From assembly GCF_015711645.1 (NCBI RefSeq), contig NZ_JABTEX010000001.1:868001-932000 (forward strand): DNA of 64,000 nucleotides. The letters are read 5' to 3'. This DNA is from Planomonospora sp. ID82291. Lineage in GTDB: Bacteria; Actinomycetota; Actinomycetes; Streptosporangiales; Streptosporangiaceae. Positions 8,992 to 17,349 of the stretch are shown one piece after another; the first letter of the stretch is position 1; each line of letters starts with the position of its first letter. A program made the position numbers and the translations under genes. The notes below the pieces were generated by a model. It did not search any database. It saw only the letters and a program-made list of their open reading frames with translations, and was not told the DNA's origin.

Positions 8992-9399
8992 TCAGGGAGG
9001 GGAAGGTCCACGAAGGCGGAACCACACGCGTTTCCCGCCCAGCAGCGGCTCGATCCTCAGATCTTCGGTGAGCACGGACAGCAGGAACAACCCTCGGCCG
9101 TTCTCCTCGCTCTCAGTCGACTCCTTAACCGCGGGAAGAACGCTGTCGAAGTCGGTGACCTCAACCGTGACCCCGTCCGCCGTCTCGCGTACCAGCAGTT
9201 CGCAGCTGCCGGGGGCGTGTTTGTGGACGTTGGTCAGCAACTCCGTGACTCCGAGCTCGGCCACGGGACTCAACTCACTCTTACGCCAGAACCGCAGGTG
9301 AGCCCGGACCATCTCGCGGGCGGGCCCCATCATCTCCGGGCACACCTCGGAAAGCACCATGGAGTACTGGCGGGTGGAAGCAGCCGTCGTAGCGGACAT
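8992..9399 (-). CDS. RsbW-like ATP-binding protein (anti-sigma-type HATPase)
   Basis: This protein of about 135 residues has the histidine-kinase-like ATPase fold used by anti-sigma factors. The N-box ELGVTELLTNVHKHA carries the conserved Glu and Asn, and GRGLFLL is the later glycine motif. The D-x-G-x-G box is reduced to DFDS. The start chosen is ATG 9399 (MSATTAASTRQY) because GGAGA lies 7-11 nt upstream; a longer frame from 9432 lacks this. It is divergent from an HTH/DUF397 pair. This trio is characteristic of the whiJ/abaA-type loci that actinomycetes carry in many copies and that influence development and antibiotic production in Streptomyces. Its partner sigma or anti-anti-sigma factor is not in the window. 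Confidence 0.85.
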   Translation of the reverse strand: MSATTAASTRQYSMVLSEVCPEMMGPAREMVRAHLRFWRKSELSPVAELGVTELLTNVHKHAPGSCELLVRETADGVTVEVTDFDSVLPAVKESTESEENGRGLFLLSVLTEDLRIEPLLGGKRVWFRLRGPSPP

Positions 9400-9513
9400 G
9401 TGACGTCTCCGTAGAGGTGAACGAGCAGGCACAGCGACTACATCTCACGGTGATCGTCCGGATACCGTCCGCTGCGATGCGTTGATGATGCAGCGGGGAC
9501 TACCCCCCAAGCA

Positions 9514-9542
9514 AGTCATTCCTAAAAGAAAGTCTTTCCTAA
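9514..9542. promoter_or_regulatory. Direct-repeat operator/promoter between the RsbW-like and HTH genes
   Basis: Two near-identical 12-mers, AGTCATTCCTAA (9514-9525) and AGTCTTTCCTAA (9531-9542), start 17 bp apart in an AT-rich stretch. The second also forms an imperfect palindrome with GGGAGAG. Two small hairpins follow before the ribosome-binding site at 9592. The position between divergent genes of a whiJ-like locus suggests the binding site of the HTH protein encoded next to it. Confidence 0.55.
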
Positions 9543-9606
9543 GGGAGAGATAGCGTTTCTCCAGGATGGCTGGAGCAGTACGCTCCCCACGAGGAGAGAG
9601 GTGGTC

Positions 9607-10464
9607 ATGCCCGTCGAACCCACTCCGCGTCGACGACGTCTGGGCGCGGAGCTGAGACGCATCCGTGAAGCTCTGGGATGGACCCAGGAGGAGGCGGCGA
9701 GCCGCCTCGGATACCAGTCCCTTTCAACGATCAGCAAGATCGAAAATGGACTGCAAGGACTCAGGATCCAACAGCTTCCGCACTTCTTCGAGGTCTACGA
9801 CGTCACCGATGCCGCCCTGCGCGAGGAACTCCGCGATCTCGTGCGCCGCGCTGGCGAGGTCGATTGGTGGCAGCGCTATGAGGGTGTGGTCGATGATCCA
9901 CTCGGGGACTACCTCTCCCAGGTGGAGAACGCCGGCGCCCTGTTCGTCTTCAACCCCCTCGCCGTCCACGGCCTACTCCAGACTCCGGAGTACGCCCGGG
10001 CGGTCACTGAGGGCAGCAGAGTCTGGAAGACCCCCGAGGACATCGACCGCTTCGTGGCGTTACGGCTGGAGCACCAGCGCGCCATGTCGGAGCGTCAGCC
10101 CCCGTTGAAGATCTGGACGGTGCTCCCCGAAGGCCTGCTGCGCCAGGAAGTGGGAGGACGGGCCTGCATGCGCGCTCAGATCGAGCATCTGATACATCTG
10201 GCCCGCACCAACCCTGCCGTCACCGTCCAGGTCCTTCCGTTCTCCGCCGGGGCGCACGCGGGAATGGACGGCCCCTTCATCCTCATGTCCTTCCCCGCAG
10301 GCCGTGACCTCGTGTGCGTCGAGTCCCTCCGGGCCTCCCTGCACCTGAACGAACCCGAGACCGTCGAGCTCTACCGGACCGCCAGCGACCTGCTGAAGTC
10401 CGACGCCCTGTCACCGAAGGCCTCCCTGCCGCTTCTCGCCACGATCGCCAAGGACCTCTCGTGA
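9607..10464 (+). CDS. Helix-turn-helix regulator, Scr1/whiJ type (XRE HTH plus DUF5753)
   Basis: An N-terminal XRE-type HTH spans about residues 5-60 (LGAELRRIREALGWTQEEA then STISKIENG). A C-terminal DUF5753 domain of about 180 residues follows, recognisable by GLLQTPEYARAV and by LPFSAGAHAGMDGPFILMSF. Proteins of this type act as DNA-binding regulators paired with a small DUF397 protein, sometimes described as toxin-antitoxin-like. ATG 9607 is preferred over GTG 9601 because AGGAGA (9592-9597) is then correctly spaced. It overlaps the DUF397 gene by 4 bp (GTGA), indicating a two-gene operon. The direct repeats at 9514-9542 are a plausible autoregulatory site. Confidence 0.92.
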   Translation: MPVEPTPRRRRLGAELRRIREALGWTQEEAASRLGYQSLSTISKIENGLQGLRIQQLPHFFEVYDVTDAALREELRDLVRRAGEVDWWQRYEGVVDDPLGDYLSQVENAGALFVFNPLAVHGLLQTPEYARAVTEGSRVWKTPEDIDRFVALRLEHQRAMSERQPPLKIWTVLPEGLLRQEVGGRACMRAQIEHLIHLARTNPAVTVQVLPFSAGAHAGMDGPFILMSFPAGRDLVCVESLRASLHLNEPETVELYRTASDLLKSDALSPKASLPLLATIAKDLS

Positions 10465-10697
10465 ACAAGAACAGCCTCGACCCCGCCTGGATCGAGACCC
10501 AGCTCCAGGATGCACGCTGGCACACCAGCAGTCTCAGCAGCGGCGGCACCAACTGTGTCCAGATCGCCTTCCTGGACGGCGGCCTCGTGGCCCTACGGGA
10601 CTCCAAGAACATTCAGAAGCCGCCGCACCTGTTCACCGACGCCGAGTACGACGCCTTCGTCGGAGGTATCGAGCGCGGCGAGCTCCGACGCTCCTGA
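10461..10697 (+). CDS. DUF397 small protein, partner of the HTH regulator
   Basis: This 78-residue protein starts at GTG 10461 within the stop of the HTH gene. It has the DUF397 signature: a Trp followed by serines and a cysteine (ARWHTSSLSSGGTNCVQIAF), then ALRDSKN. DUF397 proteins are encoded beside Scr1/WhiJ-type regulators and are thought to modulate their DNA binding. The start is fixed by the 4-bp overlap; the frame continues upstream only as a shadow of the regulator gene. A strong hairpin follows at 10765. Confidence 0.92.
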   Translation: MNKNSLDPAWIETQLQDARWHTSSLSSGGTNCVQIAFLDGGLVALRDSKNIQKPPHLFTDAEYDAFVGGIERGELRRS

Positions 10698-10764
10698 ACG
10701 GATGAACCCCTGTAGACGACGTTACGGAAGTGGCAAGGAAACCTGAAAACCACCGACTGACGCA

Positions 10765-10811
10765 GAGAGGGAGTTTTCCGGCAGATCAGCCAGACCTGGA
10801 AACTCCCTCTC
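10765..10811 (+). terminator. Terminator of the HTH-DUF397 operon
   Basis: GAGAGGGAGTTTTCC at 10765-10779 pairs with GGAAACTCCCTCTC at 10798-10811, a 14-bp stem with one bulged T. The rest of the gap 10698-10909 shows only a weak, unsupported leftward frame. Confidence 0.8.
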
Positions 10812-10909
10812 AACCGGCTCCCAACCGGTCGGCCCGTTCCTGGGCCACACGTCGGCGAAATGTTCCGTCTGCTGCCGGACCAGCTCGACCAGGCCAGAGG
10901 CCACTCTCG

Positions 10910-11797
10910 TCAGCGGTCCGTTTCGTCGAGCTCACCGAACAGGTCCGGTGCGGCCTGGACGGTCACCGCGCGGGTGGCCCAGGACTCCAGCCGGGCGAGG
11001 TCGGTGCAGGCGGTGATCCGGGCGCGGACGTCGTCCGGCACCTGCAGGCCGCGGGCGGCCAGCACCAGCAGCACCAGCCGGGCCGCCTCCTCGGCCTTGC
11101 CTTCTTCCAGGCCGCGGCCGTAGTGCTCACGGGCGAAGGGGCTGTAGACCGGCCAGGTGGTGGACGTCATGATCTCCTCCAGAAGGCGCCGCACTTCGGG
11201 TGCGGACATGCTGTATGCGTGTTCATAGTACTTCGGAGCGTGATCGTCGGGCAGTTCCGCGAGCGCCGCGGCGAACGCCTCGACGACCTTGCGCTGGCGG
11301 CCGTGCACCATGACCGCCATCGCCGCCAGCTCCGGCCGGGCCGCGGCCTGCTGCGGGTCGGTGATGGCGGGGATGCCGTCCGGTCCCAGCACGCAGGCCT
11401 GCAGCCGGTAGCCGGTCAGGCCGGAGTCGATCGGCCGGGCGTAGTACTCGGCGGTCCTGGCGTCGGGGCAGACCACCAGGACCGTGACATCGCAGCCCAG
11501 CAGCAGCCAGAGCGCGGCGGCGTAGCGGGCGAGCTGCCGGGGATTCTTGGATTTGTCCTGCTGGATCTCGACGATGATCGCGTGCGCGGGGGCGGCCGGC
11601 GGCCCCAGGACGACGACCAGGTCGGCCTCGATGTCGTCGGAGGGCCGGGTGTTGAAGGTGGTGTTCTCCAACCTGACCAGCGGGGTGGCGGGCAGGTCCT
11701 GCCCCAGCAGGTCGCGCAGGATCTCCACGGCCAGCTCGGGGCGGTCGCGGAAGAGGTTGATCAGAGAGTCATGTCGGGGAGATGGCACGTCGCTCAT
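10910..11797 (-). CDS. Hypothetical protein with PD-(D/E)XK nuclease-like core
   Basis: This 295-residue protein belongs to a family very common in streptomycetes and relatives. The N-terminal half opens HDSLINLFRDRPELAVEILRDLL. It continues with a possible nuclease core in which an Asp (IEADLVVVLG, about residue 58) is followed by a strand ending VEIQQDK (about 76-82), resembling the D...ExQ/K arrangement of Rpn-type and related PD-(D/E)XK proteins. The C-terminal half is helical and charged (FAREHYGRGLEEGKAEEAARL). Function is unknown; such proteins are often annotated as transposase-like or recombination-promoting nucleases. It is monocistronic, with an AT-rich leader just upstream (11800-11850). 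Confidence 0.65.
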   Translation of the reverse strand: MSDVPSPRHDSLINLFRDRPELAVEILRDLLGQDLPATPLVRLENTTFNTRPSDDIEADLVVVLGPPAAPAHAIIVEIQQDKSKNPRQLARYAAALWLLLGCDVTVLVVCPDARTAEYYARPIDSGLTGYRLQACVLGPDGIPAITDPQQAAARPELAAMAVMVHGRQRKVVEAFAAALAELPDDHAPKYYEHAYSMSAPEVRRLLEEIMTSTTWPVYSPFAREHYGRGLEEGKAEEAARLVLLVLAARGLQVPDDVRARITACTDLARLESWATRAVTVQAAPDLFGELDETDR

Positions 11798-11934
11798 TGT
11801 GACATGCCGATCACGTAAGGCGATCGAATTTTTGATCGATTGTCGCTCGCGGAGCCGTACCGCCGCAGTCTCCCGGTGATCGGGCGGCTTCTCGGCGCGG
11901 TTCCGGGGGGCCGCCGTACCGGACCGCCGTCATG

Positions 11935-12927
11935 TCAGCTCGCCGGGGCGACGTCCGGGGCGCGCTCGACGTCGCCGGTCTCGCCCTGCCGTACGGCCCG
12001 GCGGCCGAAATAGACCACGTAGCCGAGGAAGGCCGCCTCGGCGAGCGCGCCGATGCCGATCCGCGCCCAGGTCGGCAGCGGGGAGGGGGTGACCAGGGCC
12101 TCGATCAGGCCCGAGAGGAACAGCACGACGACCAGGCCGAGGGCGACGCTCACGATCGCGCGCCCCTGCTCGGCCAGTGCCTGGCCGCGCGGGCGGTGGC
12201 CGGGGTCGACCGCGGTCCAGCCGAGTTTCAGGCCCGCCCCCGCCGCCAGGAAGACCGCGGTGAGCTCCAGCAGCCCGTGCGGCGTGATCAGCCCGAAGAA
12301 GACGTCGCTCTTGCCCGCCGCCGCCATCAGGCCGCCCGTGACGCCGACGTTCAGCGCGTTCTGCAGCAGCACGTACAGGACCGGCAGGCCCAGCAGGACG
12401 GAGAACGCGATGCACTGCGCCGCCACCCAGGCGTTGTTCACCCACACCTGCGCGGCGAAGGACCCGGCGGGGTTGGCGCTGTAGTAGTCGGCGAAGTCGT
12501 GCTCGACGAGCTGCCGGATCTCCTCGGGGGTGCCGACGACCGCCTGCACCTCGGGGCTGCCCGCCACCCACGCCCCGGCGGCCACGGCGACCGCCGTCGA
12601 GGCGACCGCGGCCCCCAGCCACCAGCGCCAGGCCCGGTAGGCGACGACGGGGAAGGAGACCGTCCAGAACCTGGCGAACTCCCGCCAGAGAGGGGCGTGC
12701 GCCCCGGTGACGGCCGAGCGCGCCCGAGCCACCAGGGAGGAGAGCCGTCCGACCAGCAGCGGATCGCGCGAGGACGAGCACACGATGGACAGGTGGGTCG
12801 AGACGCGCTCGTAGAGCTCGACCAGCTCGTCGACCTCCTCCCCGCGCAGGGACCTGCGCCGCCGCACCAGCTGGTCCAGGCGGTCCCAGGTCGGCTGGTG
12901 CACGGTGACGAAGGCATCGATGTCCAC
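11935..12927 (-). CDS. Stage II sporulation protein M-like integral membrane protein
   Basis: This protein of 330 residues starts at GTG 12927 (VDIDAFVTVHQPTWDRLDQL); the open frame upstream of this is a shadow of the divergent RDD gene. A cytoplasmic helical N-terminus (about 1-95) is followed by a SpoIIM domain with about five membrane helices, including the conserved IAFSVLLGLPVLYVLLQNALN and GLITPHGLLELTAVFL stretches. In Bacillus SpoIIM is part of the engulfment machine. Actinomycete members are widespread, lie next to RDD-family genes and have no settled role. It is divergent from the RDD gene across a 103-bp gap. Confidence 0.88.
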   Translation of the reverse strand: MDIDAFVTVHQPTWDRLDQLVRRRRSLRGEEVDELVELYERVSTHLSIVCSSSRDPLLVGRLSSLVARARSAVTGAHAPLWREFARFWTVSFPVVAYRAWRWWLGAAVASTAVAVAAGAWVAGSPEVQAVVGTPEEIRQLVEHDFADYYSANPAGSFAAQVWVNNAWVAAQCIAFSVLLGLPVLYVLLQNALNVGVTGGLMAAAGKSDVFFGLITPHGLLELTAVFLAAGAGLKLGWTAVDPGHRPRGQALAEQGRAIVSVALGLVVVLFLSGLIEALVTPSPLPTWARIGIGALAEAAFLGYVVYFGRRAVRQGETGDVERAPDVAPAS

Positions 12928-13030
12928 GACGAAAGAGCCTATTCGCCGCGGCCGGGCCACCGCCACGGGGCGAACGCGGGGCGGGCAGGCGGCGGGGCCG
13001 CACGGGACGGCGGACGGTAGGGTCGGGAGC

Positions 13031-13921
13031 ATGTCCGATCTGGTGACCGGTGACGCCGTCGTCCTCGACGTGTCGATCGCGCAGCTGCCGGTCCGGGCGG
13101 CCGCCTTCCTGATCGACCTCGCCGTGCAGGCCGCGACGGTGGTCTCGGTCCTCCTCCTCGTCGCCACCACCGCCGACGTCACCGACTCGGCGCTGTTCAC
13201 GGCCTTCACCATCCTGTTCATCGTGCTGGTGTTCGTGGGCTACCCCGTGCTGGTGGAGACGCTGACCCGGGGCCGGAGCCTCGGCAAGCTCGCCCTCGGG
13301 CTGCGGGTGGTGAGCCAGGACGGCGGGCCCGAGCTGTTCCGCCAGGCGCTCTTCCGGGCGCTGGCCGGTTTCATCGAGCTCTACCTGCTCGCCGGCAGCG
13401 CGGCCGTCATCTGCTCGCTCCTCGATCCCCGGGGGAGGCGGCTCGGCGACATCTTCTCCGGAACGATGGTGATCTCCGAGCGCGGCCCGCGGAGCGCGGC
13501 CCCGCTTCCGCAGATGCCGCCCCAGCTGGCCGGGTGGGCGGCGACGGTGGAGCTGTCCCAGCTCCCGGACGATCTGATCCACACCGCCCGGCAGTACCTC
13601 GCGCGCCGGGAGGGCCTCTCCCCCGCCGTCCAGCAGGAGATGGGCGCGCGGATCGCGGCCCGGACGGCGGCCTTCGTCTCCCCGCCCCCGCCGCCCGGCG
13701 TGCCGCCGCACGTCTACGTCTCGGCGGTCCTGGCCGAACGGCGCCGCCGCCACCTGGAGCGGCTGACGCGGCGGGCGGCGGCCCGGCAGGCCGCGTCCGG
13801 GCAGGGGGTGCCGCGCTACGTCATGGCGTACGCCTCCGCGCCCGCGCCGTCCATCCCCGCTGCGCCGTCGCCCGCCGGCCGGCCCGCGTCCCCCGACGGC
13901 GGTTTCACCCTTCCCTCCTGA
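13031..13921 (+). CDS. RDD-family membrane protein
   Basis: This 296-residue protein has an N-terminal RDD domain with three membrane helices (about residues 18-145). Its motifs are PVRAAAFLIDLAVQ (the R-D pair), RGRSLGKLALGLRVV and DPRGRRLGDIFSGTMV. A cytoplasmic Pro/Ala-rich tail of about 140 residues follows. RDD proteins are thought to be transporters or membrane-maintenance factors; some act as Na+/H+ antiporters. TAGGGT at 13018-13023 lies 7 nt before the ATG, suggesting a nearly leaderless transcript. It pairs divergently with the SpoIIM-like gene, a conserved actinobacterial arrangement. Confidence 0.9.
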   Translation: MSDLVTGDAVVLDVSIAQLPVRAAAFLIDLAVQAATVVSVLLLVATTADVTDSALFTAFTILFIVLVFVGYPVLVETLTRGRSLGKLALGLRVVSQDGGPELFRQALFRALAGFIELYLLAGSAAVICSLLDPRGRRLGDIFSGTMVISERGPRSAAPLPQMPPQLAGWAATVELSQLPDDLIHTARQYLARREGLSPAVQQEMGARIAARTAAFVSPPPPPGVPPHVYVSAVLAERRRRHLERLTRRAAARQAASGQGVPRYVMAYASAPAPSIPAAPSPAGRPASPDGGFTLPS

Positions 13922-13939
13922 GGTCCGGAGCGCGCCGAA

Positions 13940-13967
13940 GGGGCGGCGGGAGAGTCCGCGCCGCCCC
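13940..13967 (+). terminator. Terminator after the RDD gene
   Basis: GGGGCGGCG (13940-13948) pairs with CGCCGCCCC (13959-13967), 9 bp with a 10-nt loop, shortly after the stop at 13921. It may serve both convergent genes. Confidence 0.7.
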
Positions 13968-13980
13968 CTCGGGGTCGTCG

Positions 13981-14007
13981 GGTCCGTCAGGTCCGTCAGG
14001 TCCGTCA
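13981..14007. repeat. 9-bp tandem repeat, three copies
   Basis: GGTCCGTCA occurs three times in a row (13981, 13990, 13999) between the RDD terminator and the 3' end of the LVIVD gene. It is noncoding, probably slippage-derived. Confidence 0.8.
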
Positions 14008-14041
14008 GGTCATGGTGATGCCCGCGGTCAGCTGCCCGTGA

Positions 14042-15466
14042 TCAGTGGTGGCCGTGGCCCCGCGCGCGGTAGGACGCCTGGGTCTGGGTGTTGAGGATGT
14101 CGAACCTGACGCCCTGGGCCGACCTGGTGCGCGGGTCGTTGATCTTCAGGATGTCGAGTCCGAGGTTGAAGTCGCTGCCGTAGATGTAGCCGTTGTAGTA
14201 GTACGCCGACCAGAAGCCGCCGCTCAGCGCCGGAGCGGTGCTGTCGGGCCCGCGCTCGAAGAAGGCGATCTCCTGCGGGTTGGCCGAGTCGGTGAAGTCC
14301 ACGACCGAGATGCCGCCCTGGTACCAGGCCTGGACCATGATGTCCTTGCCCTTGACCGGGATCAGCGAGCCGTTGTGGGCGACGCAGTTCTCGGTGTCCG
14401 CCTGGTGACGGGCGATCTTGAAGTAGCTCTTGAAGACGAGCTGCCCGCCGACGATGTCGAAGTAGGCGTTGGCTCCGCGGTTGGGGCCGATGGCCTCGTT
14501 GCAGGTGGCCTGGGTGCCGCCGCCCAGCTCGTCGGTGAAGACCACCTTGGTGCCCGCGTTGTTGAACGTCGCCGAGTGCCAGAAGGCGAAGTTCTCGTCG
14601 TCCCGGACGGTCGCGGTGACCTTGGGGCTGACCGGGTCGGAGATGTCCATCAGGATGCCCTCGCCCATGCAGGCTCCGGCGGCGATGTCCTTCTCCGGGT
14701 AGGCCGTGATGTCGTGGCAGCCGCTGGTGGCCGACGTGCGCTCGGGGTACTGCTTGTCCGGCTCACCGGGGTTGCCGCCGTCGGGGAACAGGTTCGGCGT
14801 GGCGACCACGGCCGCTTCCGTGGGGTTGCGCAGCGGCACCTTGATGATCGAGATCAGGTCGTGCGGCGGCTGGCAGTCGGGGAAGGTCGCCGACGGGTTG
14901 TAGGAGGAGACGTAGAGGTAGACGTTCCGCCGGTCGCGGCCCTTGCCCGGCACCAGGGTCAGGGTGTGCGAACCGCAGTTGGTCTCGACCGACTTGATGT
15001 ACTTGGGGTTCTTCTTGTCGCTGATGTCGAAGATGCGGACGCCCTCCCAGGAGTCCTTGTTCGACGCGGGCTGCGCGGTGCTCTGGCAGGAGTCGTTGTT
15101 ACGGGAGGAGTCGACCGCGCCGAAGAGCAGGTTCCCGTAGACCGAGACGTCCATCTGACCGCCGGGGCAGACGAGCGAGCTGACCGGGGTGGTCCTGCCG
15201 GGCCTGCGGATGTCGTAGATGGAGAAGCCGCTGTAGTTGCCGACGTAGGCGTAGTCGCCCTGGAAGGCCATGTCGGTGTGGATGTCCGTCAGTTCGGCGG
15301 GCCGGGGCACGTTGCGGACGTGCTCGATGTTGGCGCTCTTGACGATCTCGCCGGGCGCCGGGATGTCGGCCGCCTGGGCGGGAACCGTGGACAGCGCCGT
15401 CAGCGCCGCGACACCGGCGGCGACCAGGAGGCGCCTGGTGAGGCGTCTTCCTTGCGGGGTGAACAC
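14042..15466 (-). CDS. Secreted LVIVD-repeat protein
   Basis: This 474-residue protein has a twin-Arg-rich N-terminus (RRLTRRLLVAAG) and a signal peptide that ends near AQA at about residue 32. The mature part is a beta-propeller-like repeat protein with recurrent units of the type AYVGNYSGFSIYDIRRPG, GVRIFDISDKKNP and GISVVDFTDSANPQEIAFFE, which are LVIVD repeats. Several paired cysteines suit an extracytoplasmic location. It ends in a His-rich RGHGHH. The start is GTG 15466 with GAGGAGG about 8 nt upstream. It is divergent from a DUF305 lipoprotein gene, a pairing I recall from other actinomycetes; a metal or redox role is possible but unproven. Confidence 0.85.
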   Translation of the reverse strand: MFTPQGRRLTRRLLVAAGVAALTALSTVPAQAADIPAPGEIVKSANIEHVRNVPRPAELTDIHTDMAFQGDYAYVGNYSGFSIYDIRRPGRTTPVSSLVCPGGQMDVSVYGNLLFGAVDSSRNNDSCQSTAQPASNKDSWEGVRIFDISDKKNPKYIKSVETNCGSHTLTLVPGKGRDRRNVYLYVSSYNPSATFPDCQPPHDLISIIKVPLRNPTEAAVVATPNLFPDGGNPGEPDKQYPERTSATSGCHDITAYPEKDIAAGACMGEGILMDISDPVSPKVTATVRDDENFAFWHSATFNNAGTKVVFTDELGGGTQATCNEAIGPNRGANAYFDIVGGQLVFKSYFKIARHQADTENCVAHNGSLIPVKGKDIMVQAWYQGGISVVDFTDSANPQEIAFFERGPDSTAPALSGGFWSAYYYNGYIYGSDFNLGLDILKINDPRTRSAQGVRFDILNTQTQASYRARGHGHH

Positions 15467-15483
15467 TCGCGAACCTCCTCGTC

Positions 15484-15608
15484 ATGCGCCCACGTAAGAG
15501 GCGCATAAATGACTGAATCGTTCATCCCGAACAACCGGCAAGACAAGGTGTCACAGTGTCAGTAGATACTTCCGACTTGTCCTCTTTACTCCGCAGATAA
15601 AGGAGTAA
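15484..15608. promoter_or_regulatory. Divergent promoter region with two 7-9-7 inverted repeats
   Basis: The gap between the divergent LVIVD and DUF305 genes is AT-rich. It holds ATGCGCC-N9-GGCGCAT (15484-15506, near the LVIVD start) and TTACTCC-N9-GGAGTAA (15586-15608, upstream of DUF305), each perfect with a 9-bp spacer. GTGTCA also occurs twice, 8 bp apart, in the middle. These are candidate operators or leader hairpins. Confidence 0.45.
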
Positions 15609-15648
15609 TAGTGTTTTCCGGCACGGTCCCTCCGCGAAAGGAGAACGG

Positions 15649-16281
15649 GTGCGCGCCGCCCTCCTCGTCCTGGCCGCCGCCCTCTCCCTCACCGCCTGCA
15701 GCGCCGAGCCGCCCCGGCGGGCCGCCCCCTCGTCGAACGCGCCGGTCATCGTGCCGGGCAGGCCCGGAGAGCCCGCCCGGACGGTCGGCCCCGCCGAGGC
15801 CGCCACCCTCGTGCCGACGCCCACCGCCAACGCCGCGGACGTGAAGTACGTCCAGGACATGATCGTCCACCATCGCCAGGCCCTCGACATGGCGCACCTG
15901 GCCCCCTCCCGCGCCCGCTCCGCCAGGCTGAAGGGCCTGGCCTCGCGCATCGCCGACTCCCAGGGACCGGAGATCCAGTTCATGACCTCCTGGCTCCAGC
16001 AGCAGGGCCAGCGGGTCCCCGGCCACCACGCCGGCCACGGTGACATGCCGGGCATGGCCGCCCCGGAGCAGATGGAGGCGCTGAAGGCCGCCTCCGGCGC
16101 GGACTTCGACCGGCTCTTCCTCGACCTGATGGTCGCCCACCACCGCGGCGCGATCACGATGTCCGAGCAGGTCCTGGGCGGCGGGTCGCACATCAAGATC
16201 GAAGAGCTCGCCAACGAGGTCTCCGTGACCCAGGGCGCGGAGATCCGCCGCATGCTGGAGATGCGGGCGGAGGCGGGCTGA
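15649..16281 (+). CDS. DUF305 lipoprotein
   Basis: This 210-residue protein has a lipoprotein signal: a hydrophobic N-terminus ending LTACSAE, with the lipobox Cys at residue 17. It has two DUF305 half-domains, each with the HH-R-A motif: MIVHHRQALDMAHL (about 72-85) and LMVAHHRGAITMSEQ (about 162-176). DUF305 is a ferritin-like four-helix fold whose His/Met-rich pairs suggest metal (copper or iron) binding. A HHAGHGDMPGM linker adds further potential ligands. The start is GTG 15649 with GAAAGGAGAA upstream. It is divergent from the LVIVD gene. Confidence 0.93.
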   Translation: MRAALLVLAAALSLTACSAEPPRRAAPSSNAPVIVPGRPGEPARTVGPAEAATLVPTPTANAADVKYVQDMIVHHRQALDMAHLAPSRARSARLKGLASRIADSQGPEIQFMTSWLQQQGQRVPGHHAGHGDMPGMAAPEQMEALKAASGADFDRLFLDLMVAHHRGAITMSEQVLGGGSHIKIEELANEVSVTQGAEIRRMLEMRAEAG

Positions 16282-16318
16282 CCGGCGTCCCCGCCTCCGT
16301 CCCCGCCGGGGACGCCGG
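16282..16318 (+). terminator. Terminator of the DUF305 gene
   Basis: Perfect 12-bp stem: CCGGCGTCCCCG at 16282-16293 with CGGGGACGCCGG at 16307-16318, loop 13 nt, directly after the stop codon. Two copies of an 18-bp direct repeat (CCCGGACCGGGGAAACGA type) follow at about 16320-16355. Confidence 0.85.
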
Positions 16319-16361
16319 CCCGGACCGGGGAAACGACCCGGACCGGGGAAACGACCCGGTC

Positions 16362-17231
16362 TCAGGACGGCAGGCGGTGTGGCCGGAGGGCGGCGAACCG
16401 GAGTCTCGACAGCGCCGCCGCCCCCGCCGCCAGCAGGGCCGCCGCGCTCACCACCAGCAGCGCACCCGAGGTCGCGGTGAGGTCGATCGGCGCCAGCCCC
16501 TGCGCGGCCTGGACCACGCCGACCAGCACGAGCCCGCCGTACCCGCCGGTGGCCAGTGCGACCAGCCCGGTGCGGGCCCGCTCGGACCAGGCGGTCAGCG
16601 TCAGCAGCGCGGCCAGGATGGGCAGCACCTGAACGGCGTGCAGAGTGACCGCATGGGGCACCTTGAGCTGCCCGGCCGTGCCGAAGATCGACAGGTCGGT
16701 GGCCTCGGGAGGCAGTCCGATCACCCGGCCGTTGGCGATGAGCGCCGCGCCGGCGAACTGGCTGAGCACCAGTATCCCCATACCCGCCCGTACGGCCAGC
16801 CGCATGCTCGGCGGCCCGTCCAGCCTCCGGAAGGCGAGAACGGTGACGACGACGATGGACGGGATCAGGCCGAGGATCGCGAACCCGGCGAGGAGCGCCG
16901 ACACGGCCGCGTCGACCGTCGTGCCGAAGTTCAGGTGCGAGGGCACGCCCCGCCACCTCTGGGCGGTGATCAGCCCCACCTCGGCCACGCTGGAGACGCC
17001 GAGCACGCCGACCAGCCACCGGGCCCGCGAGTCCGGCAGCTCCAGCCTGCCGATGACCCAGACGAGACTGGCCAACGTCACGCCGAAGGAGAAGCCGAAC
17101 AGGATCGGCTTGCGCCACGACACGGGCCCGGCCCACCCGCCGCCGTCCACGGCGTAGACGGCCAGGTGGAACGCGGCGCTGGCCAGCAGCAGGGCTGCCA
17201 CGCCGTAACCGAGCCTCTGATGATTCCGCAC
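16362..17231 (-). CDS. Multi-pass membrane protein of unknown function
   Basis: This 289-residue protein has about eight predicted membrane helices and short polar loops. It contains GPVSWRKPILFGFSFGVTLASL near residues 35-56 and a histidine-rich helix (VPHAVTLHAVQVLPIL) at about 190-205. This arrangement occurs in actinobacterial hypothetical proteins, but I cannot name a characterised family or substrate. It lies convergent to the DUF305 gene, and its 5' side faces the SahH paralogue. Confidence 0.75.
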   Translation of the reverse strand: MRNHQRLGYGVAALLLASAAFHLAVYAVDGGGWAGPVSWRKPILFGFSFGVTLASLVWVIGRLELPDSRARWLVGVLGVSSVAEVGLITAQRWRGVPSHLNFGTTVDAAVSALLAGFAILGLIPSIVVVTVLAFRRLDGPPSMRLAVRAGMGILVLSQFAGAALIANGRVIGLPPEATDLSIFGTAGQLKVPHAVTLHAVQVLPILAALLTLTAWSERARTGLVALATGGYGGLVLVGVVQAAQGLAPIDLTATSGALLVVSAAALLAAGAAALSRLRFAALRPHRLPS

Positions 17232-17349
17232 ACGTCCGAATGTAGGAGACGGCCCGCCGTACTCAATCCTCCGCAGGGTGACGATCCGACTCCGTCGGGC
17301 GGAGTACGGGGCGCCGCCTGCCGTACGCTCGCGGGAACGGCCCGGAGAC

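Noticed and set aside
10722-10904. Leftward 60-residue frame with a protein-like start (MASGLVELVRQQ)
   Set aside because: It runs through the operon terminator hairpin, has no partner genes and no ribosome-binding site; possible remnant only.
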